Shown here: positions 40,787 to 50,720 of the stretch, in pieces
Layout: each line of letters starts with the position of its first letter
How positions within the stretch are numbered: position 1 is the stretch's first letter
Assembly (NCBI RefSeq): GCF_039555325.1
Contig: NZ_CP154608.1
Span: forward strand, 1,302,001 to 1,366,000
Source: Sphingomicrobium sp. XHP0239
Lineage (GTDB): Bacteria > Pseudomonadota > Alphaproteobacteria > Sphingomonadales > Sphingomonadaceae
Reading direction: 5' to 3'
DNA: 64,000 nucleotides
The notes under the pieces: model-generated
Seen by the model: only the letters and a program-made list of their open reading frames with translations
Database searches by the model: none
What the model was told of the DNA's origin: nothing
Made by a program: the position numbers and the translations under genes

Positions 40787-42106
40787 ATGGTCCCCCGCTA
40801 CGCCCGCCCCGAGATGACCGCCATCTGGTCGACGGAAAACCGCTACCGCATCTGGTGGGCGATCGAAGTCTTCGCCGCCGAAGCGATGGGCGACATCGGG
40901 ATGATTCCCACCGAAGACGCGCAGAAGATCCGCAAGGCCTACGACGAGGATGTCCTCGGCGAGATCGACGTGCCCGCCATCGACGCGATCGAAGCGGTCA
41001 CCAAGCATGACGTCATCGCCTTTCTGACCTGGGCCGGCGAAAAGCTCGGACCTGAGCGACGGTTCCTGCACCAGGGCATGACGTCGAGCGACGTGCTCGA
41101 TACCAGCCTCGCGGTCCAGCTGACCCAGTCCGCCGATCTCCTGATCGAGGGCATGAAAACGCTGCTCGAGGTCATCGAGCGCCGCGCGCACGAACACAAG
41201 CACACCCCGACGATGGGTCGCAGCCACGGCATCCATGCCGAACCGACCAGTTTCGGTCTGAAGCTGGCGGGCGCCTATGCCGAATTCGACCGCGGTTTGG
41301 CGCGGCTCCGGTCGGCGCGCGAGGAAATCGCGACCTGCGCCATTTCCGGCGCGGTCGGCACCTTCGCGAACATCGATCCCGCGATCGAGGAACATGTCGC
41401 CAAGGAATTGGGCCTGACGCCCGAACCCATCTCGACGCAGGTCATTCCCCGCGACCGCCACGCCGAATTCTTTTCGACCCTCGCGGTCATCGCCAGTTCG
41501 ATCGAACGCGTCGCGGTCGAAGTGCGCCACCTGCAACGCACCGAGGTTCTGGAGGCAGAGGAATATTTCTCGCCCGGCCAGAAGGGCTCGAGCGCGATGC
41601 CGCACAAGCGTAATCCCGTCCTCACCGAAAACCTCACCGGCCTCGCCCGCATGGTGCGCGCCTACGCCCTGCCGGCGCTGGAGAATGTCGCGCTGTGGCA
41701 CGAGCGGGACATCTCCCATTCGTCCGTCGAGCGGTTCATCGGACCGGATGCGTGCATCACTCTCGATTTCGCTCTCGCGCGGCTGACGGGCGTCGTCGAC
41801 AAGCTGCTCGTTTATCCCGAACGGATGCAGGCCAACCTCGACCGGATGGGCGGCCTCATCCATTCGCAGCGCGTCCTGCTGGCGCTGACGCAGAAGGGCC
41901 TCACGCGCGAGGAAAGCTACGCCATCGTCCAGCGCAACGCGATGAAGGTCTGGGACAGCGACGGGCGACTGAAACTGCTCGACCTCCTGAAGGACGACGA
42001 CGAGGTATCGGAGCGCATGGACGAGGACGAGCTGGAAGCGCTCTTCGACCTCGACCACCATCTCGCCCGCGTCGACACGATCTTCGAGCGCGTCTTCGGG
42101 TCTTGA
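40787..42106 (+). CDS. purB: Adenylosuccinate lyase
   Basis: 439 residues, the usual length. The fumarase-superfamily signature SSAMPHKRNPVLTENLTGLA and GRSHGIHAEPTSFGLKLAGA are present. It acts twice in purine synthesis, removing fumarate from SAICAR and from adenylosuccinate. Its stop overlaps the TTG start of the heme oxygenase, so the downstream photoreceptor genes may be partly transcribed with it. Confidence 0.97.
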   Translation: MVPRYARPEMTAIWSTENRYRIWWAIEVFAAEAMGDIGMIPTEDAQKIRKAYDEDVLGEIDVPAIDAIEAVTKHDVIAFLTWAGEKLGPERRFLHQGMTSSDVLDTSLAVQLTQSADLLIEGMKTLLEVIERRAHEHKHTPTMGRSHGIHAEPTSFGLKLAGAYAEFDRGLARLRSAREEIATCAISGAVGTFANIDPAIEEHVAKELGLTPEPISTQVIPRDRHAEFFSTLAVIASSIERVAVEVRHLQRTEVLEAEEYFSPGQKGSSAMPHKRNPVLTENLTGLARMVRAYALPALENVALWHERDISHSSVERFIGPDACITLDFALARLTGVVDKLLVYPERMQANLDRMGGLIHSQRVLLALTQKGLTREESYAIVQRNAMKVWDSDGRLKLLDLLKDDDEVSERMDEDELEALFDLDHHLARVDTIFERVFGS

Positions 42107-42639
42107 GCGTTCGTTTCGCCCTTCGCGACGGCACGCACGACAAGCATCAGGCACTCGATGCCCGCTTCGCCGCGCTCGACCTGTCCAACCGTGCCGATTA
42201 TGTGCATTTCCTGAAGGCGCAGGCCGCCGCGCTGCTGCCGCTCGAGGCGACCCTCGACCATGCCGGCGCCGCGCAGCTTCTCGACGATTGGCCGGGGCAT
42301 CGGCGGGGCGCCGCGCTGGTTGCCGACCTCGACGCCTTGGGCGAACGGATCCCGACCCCCGTTCGCGTCCCTTCGTTTCTGGGTCCGCCCGACATTCTCG
42401 GCGCGCTCTACGTACTCGAAGGCTCGCGGCTGGGCGGCAAGATGCTCGTCAAACAGGTTCCCGACGCCCTGCCGACGGCATTTCTTTCGCATCGTCCGCC
42501 ACTTGCGTGGCGAGACTTTGTTGCGCTTCTTGAACAAAATCTCGCCAGCCCCGTTGACCGTGCGGTAGCATTACGTGCAGCAGAGGCCGCATTCGACGTC
42601 TTTTCCGACGCAGCGTCTCGTATCGCGGGGAATGAATGA
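42103..42639 (+). CDS. bphO: Heme oxygenase for bilin synthesis
   Basis: 178 residues from TTG 42103, overlapping the purB stop by three bases. The likely proximal histidine is His15 in DGTHDKHQALDARF. The C-terminal ALYVLEGSRLGGKMLVKQV motif is the conserved distal helix of bacterial heme oxygenases. It would cut heme to biliverdin IX alpha, the chromophore of the bacteriophytochrome encoded next. Its stop overlaps the bphP start by four bases (ATGA). Confidence 0.9.
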   Translation: MSVRFALRDGTHDKHQALDARFAALDLSNRADYVHFLKAQAAALLPLEATLDHAGAAQLLDDWPGHRRGAALVADLDALGERIPTPVRVPSFLGPPDILGALYVLEGSRLGGKMLVKQVPDALPTAFLSHRPPLAWRDFVALLEQNLASPVDRAVALRAAEAAFDVFSDAASRIAGNE

Positions 42640-45266
42640 ATAAGGCCGAAGAGTTCGACGGTCCGGTCGACCTGACAAATTGCGATCGTGAACCAATCCA
42701 TCAGCTGGGCGCTATCCAGCCGATCGGATTCCTTCTCGTATTGTCCACCGACTGGCAGGTGATGCGCCACTCGGCGAACGTGCGCGACTTCCTTCCGGAC
42801 CTCCCGGAGGACCTTAATGGCACGCGCGCGCAGGATTTCCTGTCGGGCGAGGCCATTCACACGCTCCGTAACCGCATGGCGCTGCTGCGCGGCCCGGATG
42901 CGCAGGAACGCGCCTTCAACATCGAATTGAGCGAGACCGTCGACCGCAAGTTCGATGTCGCGATTCACATGATCGACGGACAGGTCATCCTTGAGGCGGA
43001 ACCGGCCTCGGAAAAGAACCAGGGCGATGCGACCGGCACCGTGCGCTCGATGGTCAGCCGTCTCGACGGCGCGCCCGACATGGAACGCTTCTTCAACGAA
43101 GGCGCGCGTCAGGTTCGCGCGCTGACCGGTTTCGACCGTGTCATGATCTACCGCTTCGACGACGACGGTTCGGGCGAGGTGGTGGCGGAATCGGCGCGCG
43201 GCGGCATCGGTAGTTTTCTCGGCCTCAACTATCCCTCGACCGACATCCCCAAGCAGGCGCGCGAACTCTACACCCGCTCGCTTCTCCGGGTCATCACCGA
43301 TGTCGACAGCAAGCCAGTTCCGATCGTCCCCGAACTCAATGCCGAGAAGCAGCCGCTCGATCTGTCGCTCTCCGTCCTTCGTGCGGTGAGCCCCATCCAC
43401 ATCGAATATCTCAAGAACATGGGGGTCGCCGCCTCCATGTCGATCTCGCTGATCGTCGAGGGCAAGCTGTGGGGCCTCGTCGCCTGCCACCATTATTCCC
43501 CCCGCTGTCCCAGCTTCGAGCGGCGCTCGGTCGCCGAACTGTTCAGCCAGCTGTTCTCGATGCGGATCGAAAGCCGCGAGCGCGAGGAGGTGATGGAGCT
43601 GGAGCGTCAGGCGCGCGACATGTCCGATCAACTGCTCGGAGCCATCGCCACCGACGATACGCTCCTGCGCGACCCCAGCTGGTTCGCCGATATCGTCACC
43701 GGGGTCATTCCCGCGGACGGTGTCGCGGTCTGGATCAACGGCAATTACGCGTTCGCGGGCCAGACCCCCGCGACCGAGGATTTCGCTCGCATCGTACGCG
43801 CCCTCAATTCCACCGCGGCGGGCAAGGTCTACAGCACCGATCACATCGCCGATCTGGTCGAGGGTGCAGAGAAATATGCCGGCAAGGCGGCCGGCCTTCT
43901 CGCCATTCCCATCAGTCGAACCCCACGCGACTATGTCGTCCTGTTCCGCGAAGAGCGGATCCGTTCGGTCCGCTGGGCGGGCAACCCGCAGAAGCCCGCC
44001 AGCTACGGCCCCAACGGCATGCGTCTCCATCCGCGGCAGAGCTTCGAGGAATGGAAGGAGGTCGTACAGCACCGGTCCAAGCCGTTCGTCCAGGTCGAAC
44101 GCCGGATCGCGGAAACCCTGCGCGCAACCCTCATCGAGGTCGTGCTGCGCCTGTCGGACGAAGCCAGTGCCGAGCGAAAGGCCGCCAACGACCGGCAGGA
44201 ACTGCTGATCGCCGAGCTCAATCACCGCGTCCGCAACATTCTCTCGCTCATTCGCGGCCTCATTCGCCAGTCGAAGCCCAGCGCCGACGTCAGCATCGAG
44301 GAATTCGTCCAGCTGATCGACGGGCGCATCCACGCGCTCGCCCGCGCCCACAACCAGATCACCGAGGATCATTGGGGGCCCGCCCAGTTCCAGCAGCTCA
44401 TCGACGCCGAAGTCGCCGCCTTCCTCGTCAACAAGGCGAACCGAGTGCGTACCAAGGGTCCCGCCGTGCTGCTCAATCCCCAGGCCTATTCGACGATGGC
44501 GCTCGTGATCCACGAACTGGTCACCAACTCCGCCAAATATGGAAGCTTGTCGGATTCGGGCAGCGTCGACATCAAATGGGAAGTCGATGAAACCGGCCAT
44601 CTCCAAATCCGCTGGAGCGAAACCGGCGGCCCGCTGGTGGAAGAACCCACGCGACAGGGGTTCGGCACGACCATCATCGAACGCTCCATCCCCTACGATC
44701 TCGGGGGGAAGGCGACGATGGACTTCCGCCCCGACGGGCTGCACGCGACCTTCCTGATCCCGCCCCGTCATCTGACCCGTCACACGGGCGATGAAGGCAA
44801 GCACGCCGTGACCGCTCGCGACCCGCGACCGGACCGACGTTCCGCGAAGGAAGTCAGCGAGAAGGAAAGCCAGAACATCAACGCCCGCCTGTTGGAGGAT
44901 CGGAAGATCCTGCTGGTCGAAGACAGCCTCATCATCGCGCTCGATGCCGAGGATATTCTGATGCGGCTCGGCGCGGCGGACGTCATTACCGAGGCGACCC
45001 CCGATGGCGCCATTGCGGCGATCGGCAACAACGCGTTCGATTTCGCGCTGCTCGACATCAATCTGGGCGACAGCAACAGCTTCCAGATCGCTGACCAATT
45101 GGCCGCGAACGACATCGATTTCGTCTTTGCCACCGGATACGGGGAACAGGCCGACATTCCGCCGCAGCATCGGAAGCGGATGGTATTCCAGAAGCCCTAT
45201 ACGATCGCGACCGTGTCCCGTCGCCTCAGCGAATATTTCGACGAGAAGGACGCGGCGTCAGCCTGA
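42636..45266 (+). CDS. bphP: Bacteriophytochrome histidine kinase with receiver domain
   Basis: 876 residues. PAS domain with the chromophore-binding Cys (DLTNCDREPIHQLGAIQPIG, residue 16), then GAF with YPSTDIPKQARELYTRSLLR containing the DIP motif. The PHY domain carries the HPRQSFEEWKE tongue (PRxSF). A HisKA_2/HWE kinase follows with LIAELNHRVRNILSLIRGLI and the N box IHELVTNSAKYG. The C-terminal receiver (755-870) has ILLVEDSLIIALDAED and the phosphoacceptor Asp in ALLDINLGD. It senses red/far-red light. The hybrid kinase-receiver arrangement is normal for sphingomonads. Fully coupled with bphO. Confidence 0.96.
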   Translation: MNKAEEFDGPVDLTNCDREPIHQLGAIQPIGFLLVLSTDWQVMRHSANVRDFLPDLPEDLNGTRAQDFLSGEAIHTLRNRMALLRGPDAQERAFNIELSETVDRKFDVAIHMIDGQVILEAEPASEKNQGDATGTVRSMVSRLDGAPDMERFFNEGARQVRALTGFDRVMIYRFDDDGSGEVVAESARGGIGSFLGLNYPSTDIPKQARELYTRSLLRVITDVDSKPVPIVPELNAEKQPLDLSLSVLRAVSPIHIEYLKNMGVAASMSISLIVEGKLWGLVACHHYSPRCPSFERRSVAELFSQLFSMRIESREREEVMELERQARDMSDQLLGAIATDDTLLRDPSWFADIVTGVIPADGVAVWINGNYAFAGQTPATEDFARIVRALNSTAAGKVYSTDHIADLVEGAEKYAGKAAGLLAIPISRTPRDYVVLFREERIRSVRWAGNPQKPASYGPNGMRLHPRQSFEEWKEVVQHRSKPFVQVERRIAETLRATLIEVVLRLSDEASAERKAANDRQELLIAELNHRVRNILSLIRGLIRQSKPSADVSIEEFVQLIDGRIHALARAHNQITEDHWGPAQFQQLIDAEVAAFLVNKANRVRTKGPAVLLNPQAYSTMALVIHELVTNSAKYGSLSDSGSVDIKWEVDETGHLQIRWSETGGPLVEEPTRQGFGTTIIERSIPYDLGGKATMDFRPDGLHATFLIPPRHLTRHTGDEGKHAVTARDPRPDRRSAKEVSEKESQNINARLLEDRKILLVEDSLIIALDAEDILMRLGAADVITEATPDGAIAAIGNNAFDFALLDINLGDSNSFQIADQLAANDIDFVFATGYGEQADIPPQHRKRMVFQKPYTIATVSRRLSEYFDEKDAASA

Positions 45267-45278
45267 CCGTCCGTAACG

Positions 45279-46166
45279 TCAGCGCGGCGAATAATCAGTG
45301 CTGCCCGTGAGGCTTTTGTAGACCGCTTCGATGAACTTGGGTTTGGTGATGAAGCCTTCGCCCACATCGACGTCGTCCATGATTCCGGCCCTCTGCACGG
45401 TATCGAGATCCTCGCCCGCATCGACCCGCATCTTCACCGCGTCGCGCACCATGACCAGCATGTCGTGATAGGCCATCAATTCCGCATGGCCCGCGATGGG
45501 GCCGTGGCCCGGAACGATCGTCCAGCTTTCGTCGACGCGATCGAGGACCGTTTTTGCTGAGGCGATCATGCCGTCGATCCCCCCGCCCGCACCGAGGTCG
45601 ATGAAGGGCAAGGTGACCTGATGGAAGAAGGTGTCGCCCATGTGCACGACCTTCGAACCCATGAAATAGACGTGTGCATCGCCATCGGTATGCGCATGAT
45701 GGACATGGTCGATCCCGATGATCTCGCCGTTCCACTCCAGATCGATTCCGCTCTCGAACGTCAGCACCGGCAGCGCCGCATGGCCCATCTCCTGCCCCAC
45801 GCGCTCGGCGATCCGCGCGCGGACATTGTCGTGCGCCATGATAAGCGCGCGGGTTGCCGCAAGGTTCTCGTTCCCGCCCGTATGATCGCCGTGAAAATGC
45901 GTATTCACGACGAAGGCGACCTCGCCGTCCGCCACTGCATTGGCGGCCGCGAGGATCTTGTCGGTCAGCGGCGCATATTGATCGTCGACGAGGATTTTGC
46001 CGTCGGGACCGTGTTGCAGCGCGATATTTCCGCCTTGGCCGAACAGGACGCACACCCGCTCGCTCACGCATTCTGTCCTGATCTCGACCTCGCTCATGTC
46101 CTGCGCGGACGCCGGCGCGGCGAAGAAAGCGGTGGTAGCAAGTACGCTAAGAATCGCCGTTTTCAT
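45279..46166 (-). CDS. Exported MBL-fold metallo-hydrolase
   Basis: 295 residues with a clear signal peptide (MKTAILSVLATTAFFAAPAS then AQ). The metallo-beta-lactamase core has THFHGDHTGGNENLA (HxHxDH), a His in HHAHTDGDAHVYF, the MGDTFF motif and a final His in VPGHGPIAG. These resemble the quinoprotein-relay and cyclase-type MBL hydrolases rather than beta-lactamases. Substrate unknown. Confidence 0.85.
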   Translation of the reverse strand: MKTAILSVLATTAFFAAPASAQDMSEVEIRTECVSERVCVLFGQGGNIALQHGPDGKILVDDQYAPLTDKILAAANAVADGEVAFVVNTHFHGDHTGGNENLAATRALIMAHDNVRARIAERVGQEMGHAALPVLTFESGIDLEWNGEIIGIDHVHHAHTDGDAHVYFMGSKVVHMGDTFFHQVTLPFIDLGAGGGIDGMIASAKTVLDRVDESWTIVPGHGPIAGHAELMAYHDMLVMVRDAVKMRVDAGEDLDTVQRAGIMDDVDVGEGFITKPKFIEAVYKSLTGSTDYSPR

Positions 46167-46263
46167 GGATCTGTCCCCTGTCGTTCGCGACGAGGATGGT
46201 GGGACGGATCGACGACGTCAACGATGCGCTAAGGTCCGTAGGCGGCGGAGCGGGCACGTCCGA

Positions 46264-47394
46264 TCAGGCGGTGAACGCACCCTTCACCCGCGCGAAGAAC
46301 CCCTTGGTTGCAGGACATTCGTCACCCGTTTCCGTTTCGCGGAATTCCCGCAGCAATTCCTTCTGCCGCTTCGACATGCGCACGGGCGTCTCGACATGGA
46401 CGCGCGCGATCATGTCGCCCCGGCCCGCCGAATTGACGAGGCTCATCCCCGCACCGCGCTTCTGCAGCGTCTCGCCCGACTGGGTGCCGGGGGAAATCCT
46501 GAAGCCGACCTTGTCGCCATCGACGCCCGGCACTTCGATATCGCCGCCGAGCGCTGCCGTGGTGAAGCTCACCGGCACGTCGGCGACCAGCGTCGATCCC
46601 TCGCGCACGAACAGCGGGTGTCGTTTCATGTGCACGAACAGGTAGAGGTCGCCCGCCGGCGCGCCGCGCACCCCCGCCTCGCCTTCGCGGGCGACGCGGA
46701 TGCGGGTCCCTTCGTCGACGCCCGCCGGAATATCAACCGACAGCTTGCGCTTCTTGAGCATCCGGCCGTCGCCGTTGCAGTGGTTGCACGGATCGGCGAC
46801 GACCTGACCCGTTCCCATGCAGGCCGCACAGCCCCGCTCCACGACGAAGAACCCCTGCTGCGCCCGGACCTTGCCCATCCCGCCGCAGGTTTCGCAGCGA
46901 ACGGGCTTGCTGGTTCCCGCCGACCCGTTGCCCTCGCACGGTTCGCAATCGGCCATCGCCTCGATGGTGATGGTCTTCTTCACGCCCGCGAAGGCCTCTT
47001 CCAGTGTCAGGTCGAGATCGTAGCGCAGGTCCGACCCGCGCCCCGGCGCAGGCTGACGGCCGCCGCGCCCGCGACCCGCCATCTCCCCGAAGATCGAGGA
47101 GAAGATGTCGTTGAAGTCCGCGGCGCCGCCGCCTCCCCCGAAGGGACCGCCCGATCCGCCGCCGCCATTCTCGAACGCCGCCTTGCCGAACCGATCGTAG
47201 GCGGCCCGCTTCTGCGGATCCTTCAGAACGTCATAGGCTTCGTTGACAGCCTTGAAGCGCGCCTCCTGGTCGGCGCAGCCCTGATGCCGGTCGGGATGGC
47301 ATTCCATCGCCGCCTTGCGATAGGCGCTCTTGATCGACGCCGCGTCGGCGCGCTTGTCAATGCCCAGCAGGTCGTAATAGTCGGTATCGGTCAC
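46264..47394 (-). CDS. dnaJ: Chaperone DnaJ
   Basis: 376 residues from GTG 47394. J domain with the HPD motif (YRKAAMECHPDRHQGCADQE), a Gly/Phe-rich linker (GGGGSGGPFGGGGGAADF), four CxxCxGxG zinc repeats (CEPCEGNG, CETCGGMG, CAACMGTG, CNHCNGDG) and the C-terminal substrate-binding domain. The zinc repeats and length match DnaJ. It lies 82 bases downstream of dnaK. Confidence 0.97.
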   Translation of the reverse strand: MTDTDYYDLLGIDKRADAASIKSAYRKAAMECHPDRHQGCADQEARFKAVNEAYDVLKDPQKRAAYDRFGKAAFENGGGGSGGPFGGGGGAADFNDIFSSIFGEMAGRGRGGRQPAPGRGSDLRYDLDLTLEEAFAGVKKTITIEAMADCEPCEGNGSAGTSKPVRCETCGGMGKVRAQQGFFVVERGCAACMGTGQVVADPCNHCNGDGRMLKKRKLSVDIPAGVDEGTRIRVAREGEAGVRGAPAGDLYLFVHMKRHPLFVREGSTLVADVPVSFTTAALGGDIEVPGVDGDKVGFRISPGTQSGETLQKRGAGMSLVNSAGRGDMIARVHVETPVRMSKRQKELLREFRETETGDECPATKGFFARVKGAFTA

Positions 47395-47476
47395 GAGAAC
47401 ACTCCGCGTCCGGCAGGAACAGCGCAGCGGGCGGAGAGCCTAATGCCCCCCGCCCGCACGAGGATCCGCACGGACA

Positions 47477-49423
47477 TCAGTCCGCTTTTTCGTTCTGGTT
47501 CTCGTCTTCGTCGACCTCGGAGAATTCCGCATCGACGACATCGTCCTCGGCGGCTTCCTCGGTCGCATCGGCCGTGTCGGCCTGCGCCTCGGCACCCGCC
47601 GACTGCTCGGCCTGGTAGATCGCCTGGCCCAGCTTCATGGCTTCCTGCGCCAGCGCTTCGGACTTCGATTTCACCGTTTCGGCATCATCGCCTTCCAGCG
47701 CTTCCTTGGTCTCGCGCAGCTTTTCCTCGATCGCCGACTTGGTATCGGCATCGACCTTGTCGCCATGCTCCTCGAGCTGCTTTTCGGTCGTGTGGACGAG
47801 GCTTTCGGCCTGGTTGCGGACCTCGGCCATTTCCTTGCGCTTCTTGTCCTCGTCGGCATACTGCTCGGCTTCCGACACCATCTTCTCGATGTCCTCGTCC
47901 GACAGACCGCCGCTGGCCTGGATGCGGATCTGCTGTTCCTTGCCGGTGCCCTTGTCCTTCGCACTGACGTTCACGATCCCGTTGGCATCGATGTCGAACG
48001 TCACCTCGATCTGCGGCACGCCGCGCGGAGCGGCGGGAATGCCGACCAGGTCGAACTGGCCGAGCATCTTGTTGTCGCTCGCCATCTCGCGTTCGCCCTG
48101 GAACACCCGGATTGTCACCGCATTCTGATTGTCGTCCGCGGTCGAGAAGGTCTGCGATTTCTTGGTCGGGATGGTCGTATTGCGATCGATCATCCGCGTG
48201 AAGACCCCGCCCAGCGTCTCGATACCGAGAGACAACGGCGTCACGTCTAGCAGCAGCACGTCCTTGACGTCGCCCTGCAGCACGCCTGCCTGGATCGCCG
48301 CGCCGATGGCGACGACTTCGTCGGGATTAACGCCCGTGTGGGGCTTCTTGCCGAAGAATTCCTCGACCGTTTCGCGCACCTTCGGCATGCGGGTCATCCC
48401 GCCCACCAGCACGACTTCGTCGATCTCGTTCTTCTCGACGCCCGCGTCCTTCAAGGCCTTCTTGCACGGCTCGAGCGTCCGCTTGATCAGCTCGCCGACC
48501 AGCTTCTCGAGGTCCGAACGGCTGATCGTCTCGACAAGGTGCAGCGGGGTGGACGAGCCACCTTCCATGCGCGCGGTGATGAAGGGCTGGTTGACCTCGG
48601 TCGTCGAGGTGCTCGACAGCTCGATCTTCGCCTTTTCGGCCGCTTCCTTCAGGCGCTGCAGCGCGAGGCGGTCCTTCTTGAGATCGATGTTTTCCTTCTT
48701 CTGGAACTGCGCAGCCAGATATTCCACGATCGCGGCGTCGAAATCCTCACCGCCGAGGAAGGTATCGCCATTGGTCGACTTCACCTCGAACACGCCGTCG
48801 CCCAGTTCGAGCACGGAGATATCGAAGGTCCCGCCACCAAGGTCGTAGACCGCGATGGTCTTGTTGCCTTCCTGCTTGTCGATCCCGTAGCCGAGTGCCG
48901 CGGCAGTCGGCTCGTTGATGATGCGCAGCACTTCCAGACCCGCGATCTGGCCGGCGTCCTTGGTCGCCTGGCGCTGCGCGTCGTTGAAGTAGGCAGGGAC
49001 GGTAATGACCGCCTGCGTCACCGTTTCGCCAAGATAAGCCTCGGCGGTTTCCTTCATCTTCTGAAGGATGAACGCACTGATCTGGCTGGGCGAGAAATCC
49101 TTGTCGCCCGCCTTGACCCATGCATCGCCGTTCGATCCCTTAACGATCTCGTAGGGCACCAGCTCGGTGTCCTTCTTCGTCACGGGGTCGTCGAAGCGGC
49201 GCCCGATCAGGCGCTTCACCGCGAAAACGGTATTGTCGGGGTTGGTGACCGCCTGGCGCTTGGCCGGCTGACCGACGAGGCGTTCCCCGTCCTTGGTGAA
49301 GGCGACGATCGACGGCGTCGTCCGCGCGCCTTCGGAATTTTCGATGACCTTGGGTTTTCCGCCTTCCATGACGGCCACACAGCTGTTGGTCGTTCCCAGG
49401 TCGATGCCGATAACTTTGGACAT
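47477..49423 (-). CDS. dnaK: Chaperone DnaK (Hsp70)
   Basis: 648 residues. Hsp70 signatures include [40 protein letters not shown] and [20 protein letters not shown]. The substrate-binding domain follows, with an acidic C-terminal tail. It is preceded by a plausible heat-shock promoter (49526-49496). With DnaJ and GrpE (not in the window) it folds proteins. Confidence 0.98.
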   Translation of the reverse strand: MSKVIGIDLGTTNSCVAVMEGGKPKVIENSEGARTTPSIVAFTKDGERLVGQPAKRQAVTNPDNTVFAVKRLIGRRFDDPVTKKDTELVPYEIVKGSNGDAWVKAGDKDFSPSQISAFILQKMKETAEAYLGETVTQAVITVPAYFNDAQRQATKDAGQIAGLEVLRIINEPTAAALGYGIDKQEGNKTIAVYDLGGGTFDISVLELGDGVFEVKSTNGDTFLGGEDFDAAIVEYLAAQFQKKENIDLKKDRLALQRLKEAAEKAKIELSSTSTTEVNQPFITARMEGGSSTPLHLVETISRSDLEKLVGELIKRTLEPCKKALKDAGVEKNEIDEVVLVGGMTRMPKVRETVEEFFGKKPHTGVNPDEVVAIGAAIQAGVLQGDVKDVLLLDVTPLSLGIETLGGVFTRMIDRNTTIPTKKSQTFSTADDNQNAVTIRVFQGEREMASDNKMLGQFDLVGIPAAPRGVPQIEVTFDIDANGIVNVSAKDKGTGKEQQIRIQASGGLSDEDIEKMVSEAEQYADEDKKRKEMAEVRNQAESLVHTTEKQLEEHGDKVDADTKSAIEEKLRETKEALEGDDAETVKSKSEALAQEAMKLGQAIYQAEQSAGAEAQADTADATEEAAEDDVVDAEFSEVDEDENQNEKAD

Positions 49424-49495
49424 ATACTTCCCTCTCTTCTCGGGTCCCCTGATGAGCCCGCACTCGATGCGGCCCCGAAATTGAACTTCGAGGGC

Positions 49496-49526
49496 GATAT
49501 AGGTGTGGCTTTGTCGCCATCAAGGG
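49496..49526 (-). promoter_or_regulatory. Heat-shock (sigma-32-type) promoter of dnaK
   Basis: On the minus strand CCCTTGAT (49526-49519) and CCTATATC (49503-49496) are separated by 15 bases. This fits the alphaproteobacterial RpoH pattern (CTTGAN with CCTATAT-type -10). It is about 73 bases upstream of the dnaK ATG. Picked by eye. Confidence 0.55.
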
Positions 49527-49684
49527 CGCGACTATGTCAGCCTCCGACCGCCGTCGGGGACGGCTGGGACGATTGCGATTGAGATTAATCTGTGTTAACT
49601 GTTTTGGGTCAGCTAGATGCTGTTCCACCGAAGTATGATGACAAATCTAGCCGACTGCCTTGCAACGCTAAGGGAGACGGCACC

Positions 49685-49969
49685 ATGCCCGAATACGGAA
49701 TGATTACCTGCTACAATCACGACCACCATGCCGGCATCATCGAGGCCGAGGAGGACGGCGCGCAGATCGCTGTCGATCAGCATGACCTCGATCGGTCCGA
49801 CACAGACGACCTTAAGCGGCACTATCGGGTCGCATTCGATCGGGTGGAGCGGGAGGACGGCCATCTGCATGCCCGTAACGTTCAGATGCTGCAGCCGATC
49901 GGGACTTGGCGGACGCACCGCCATATCGGCGACCGGCGCTTTCGCGGCCAGTCGCGCAACCCGTTCTAG
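49685..49969 (+). CDS. Divergent cold-shock-like small protein
   Basis: 94 residues from ATG 49685 (MPEYGMITCYNHDHHAGIIE), with AGGGAGA upstream. The layout resembles a cold-shock domain (GMITCYNHDHHAGIIEAEED, DQHDLDRS, HYRVAFDRVEREDGHLHARN), but the RNP1 and RNP2 aromatic motifs are not intact, so nucleic-acid binding is doubtful. The tail (RTHRHIGDRRFRGQSRNPF) is basic. The stop overlaps the stop of fabG in the palindrome CTAG. Confidence 0.6.
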   Translation: MPEYGMITCYNHDHHAGIIEAEEDGAQIAVDQHDLDRSDTDDLKRHYRVAFDRVEREDGHLHARNVQMLQPIGTWRTHRHIGDRRFRGQSRNPF

Positions 49970-50703
49970 GGCATCGCCATGCCGCCATTCACGTGGAGTG
50001 TCTGGCCGGTGATGTAGGCGGCCTCGTCGCTGGCGAGATAGGCGACCGCCGCGCCGATATCGGCGCCCTCGCCCATGCTGCCCATCGGGATGCGCGAGAG
50101 GATCGCCTCACGCTGCTTGTCGTCCAGCGCATCGGTCATCGCGCTCGCCATGAAGCCCGGCGCGACGCAATTGACCGTGATGTTTCGGCTGGCGACTTCC
50201 TGCGCCAGCGCCTTGGACATTCCGACCAGCCCCGCCTTGGCGGCGACATAGTTCATCTGTCCCGGATTGCCCGTCTCGCCGACCACGGACGAAATATTGA
50301 CGATCCGCCCGCCCCGGGCGCGCATCATCGGCTTGACCGCCGCGCGCATCAGCCGGAACGCGGCCTCGAGGTTGACCTTGATGACTTGGTCCCATTCCTC
50401 GTCCTTCATCCGCATCGCGAGATTGTCGCGTGTGATGCCGGCATTGTTGACGAGAATGTCGAGTTTTCCGAGCGCCTCGACCGCAGCCGGAACGAGCCCG
50501 TCGACGCTGTCACCGTCCGATAGGTCCGCGACCAGCGTCACGTGATCGCCGCCCAGTTCGGCCGCGAATGCCTTCAGCTTCTCGTCGTTAGATCCCGACA
50601 GCGCCAGCCGAGCGCCCTGCGCCGCCAATGCCTTTGAGATCTCGCTGCCGAGCCCGCCGCTGGCGCCCGTGACGAGCGCGGTTTTTCCTTCGAGTGAAAA
50701 CAT
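49966..50703 (-). CDS. fabG: 3-oxoacyl-ACP reductase
   Basis: 245 residues, short-chain dehydrogenase. NADP motif TGASGGLGSEI, NNAG in ILVNNAGITRDNLAMRMKDE, and YVAAKAGLVG catalytic Tyr-x-x-x-Lys. The RDNLAMRMKDEEW segment is characteristic of FabG in fatty acid elongation. It lies 17 bases downstream of fabD. Confidence 0.95.
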   Translation of the reverse strand: MFSLEGKTALVTGASGGLGSEISKALAAQGARLALSGSNDEKLKAFAAELGGDHVTLVADLSDGDSVDGLVPAAVEALGKLDILVNNAGITRDNLAMRMKDEEWDQVIKVNLEAAFRLMRAAVKPMMRARGGRIVNISSVVGETGNPGQMNYVAAKAGLVGMSKALAQEVASRNITVNCVAPGFMASAMTDALDDKQREAILSRIPMGSMGEGADIGAAVAYLASDEAAYITGQTLHVNGGMAMP

Positions 50704-50720
50704 CGTCTATCCCCTGTTCC

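Noticed and set aside
42408..45170. 920-residue open frame on the minus strand
   Set aside because: It is the antisense shadow of the bacteriophytochrome and part of bphO, which have clear domains and motifs.
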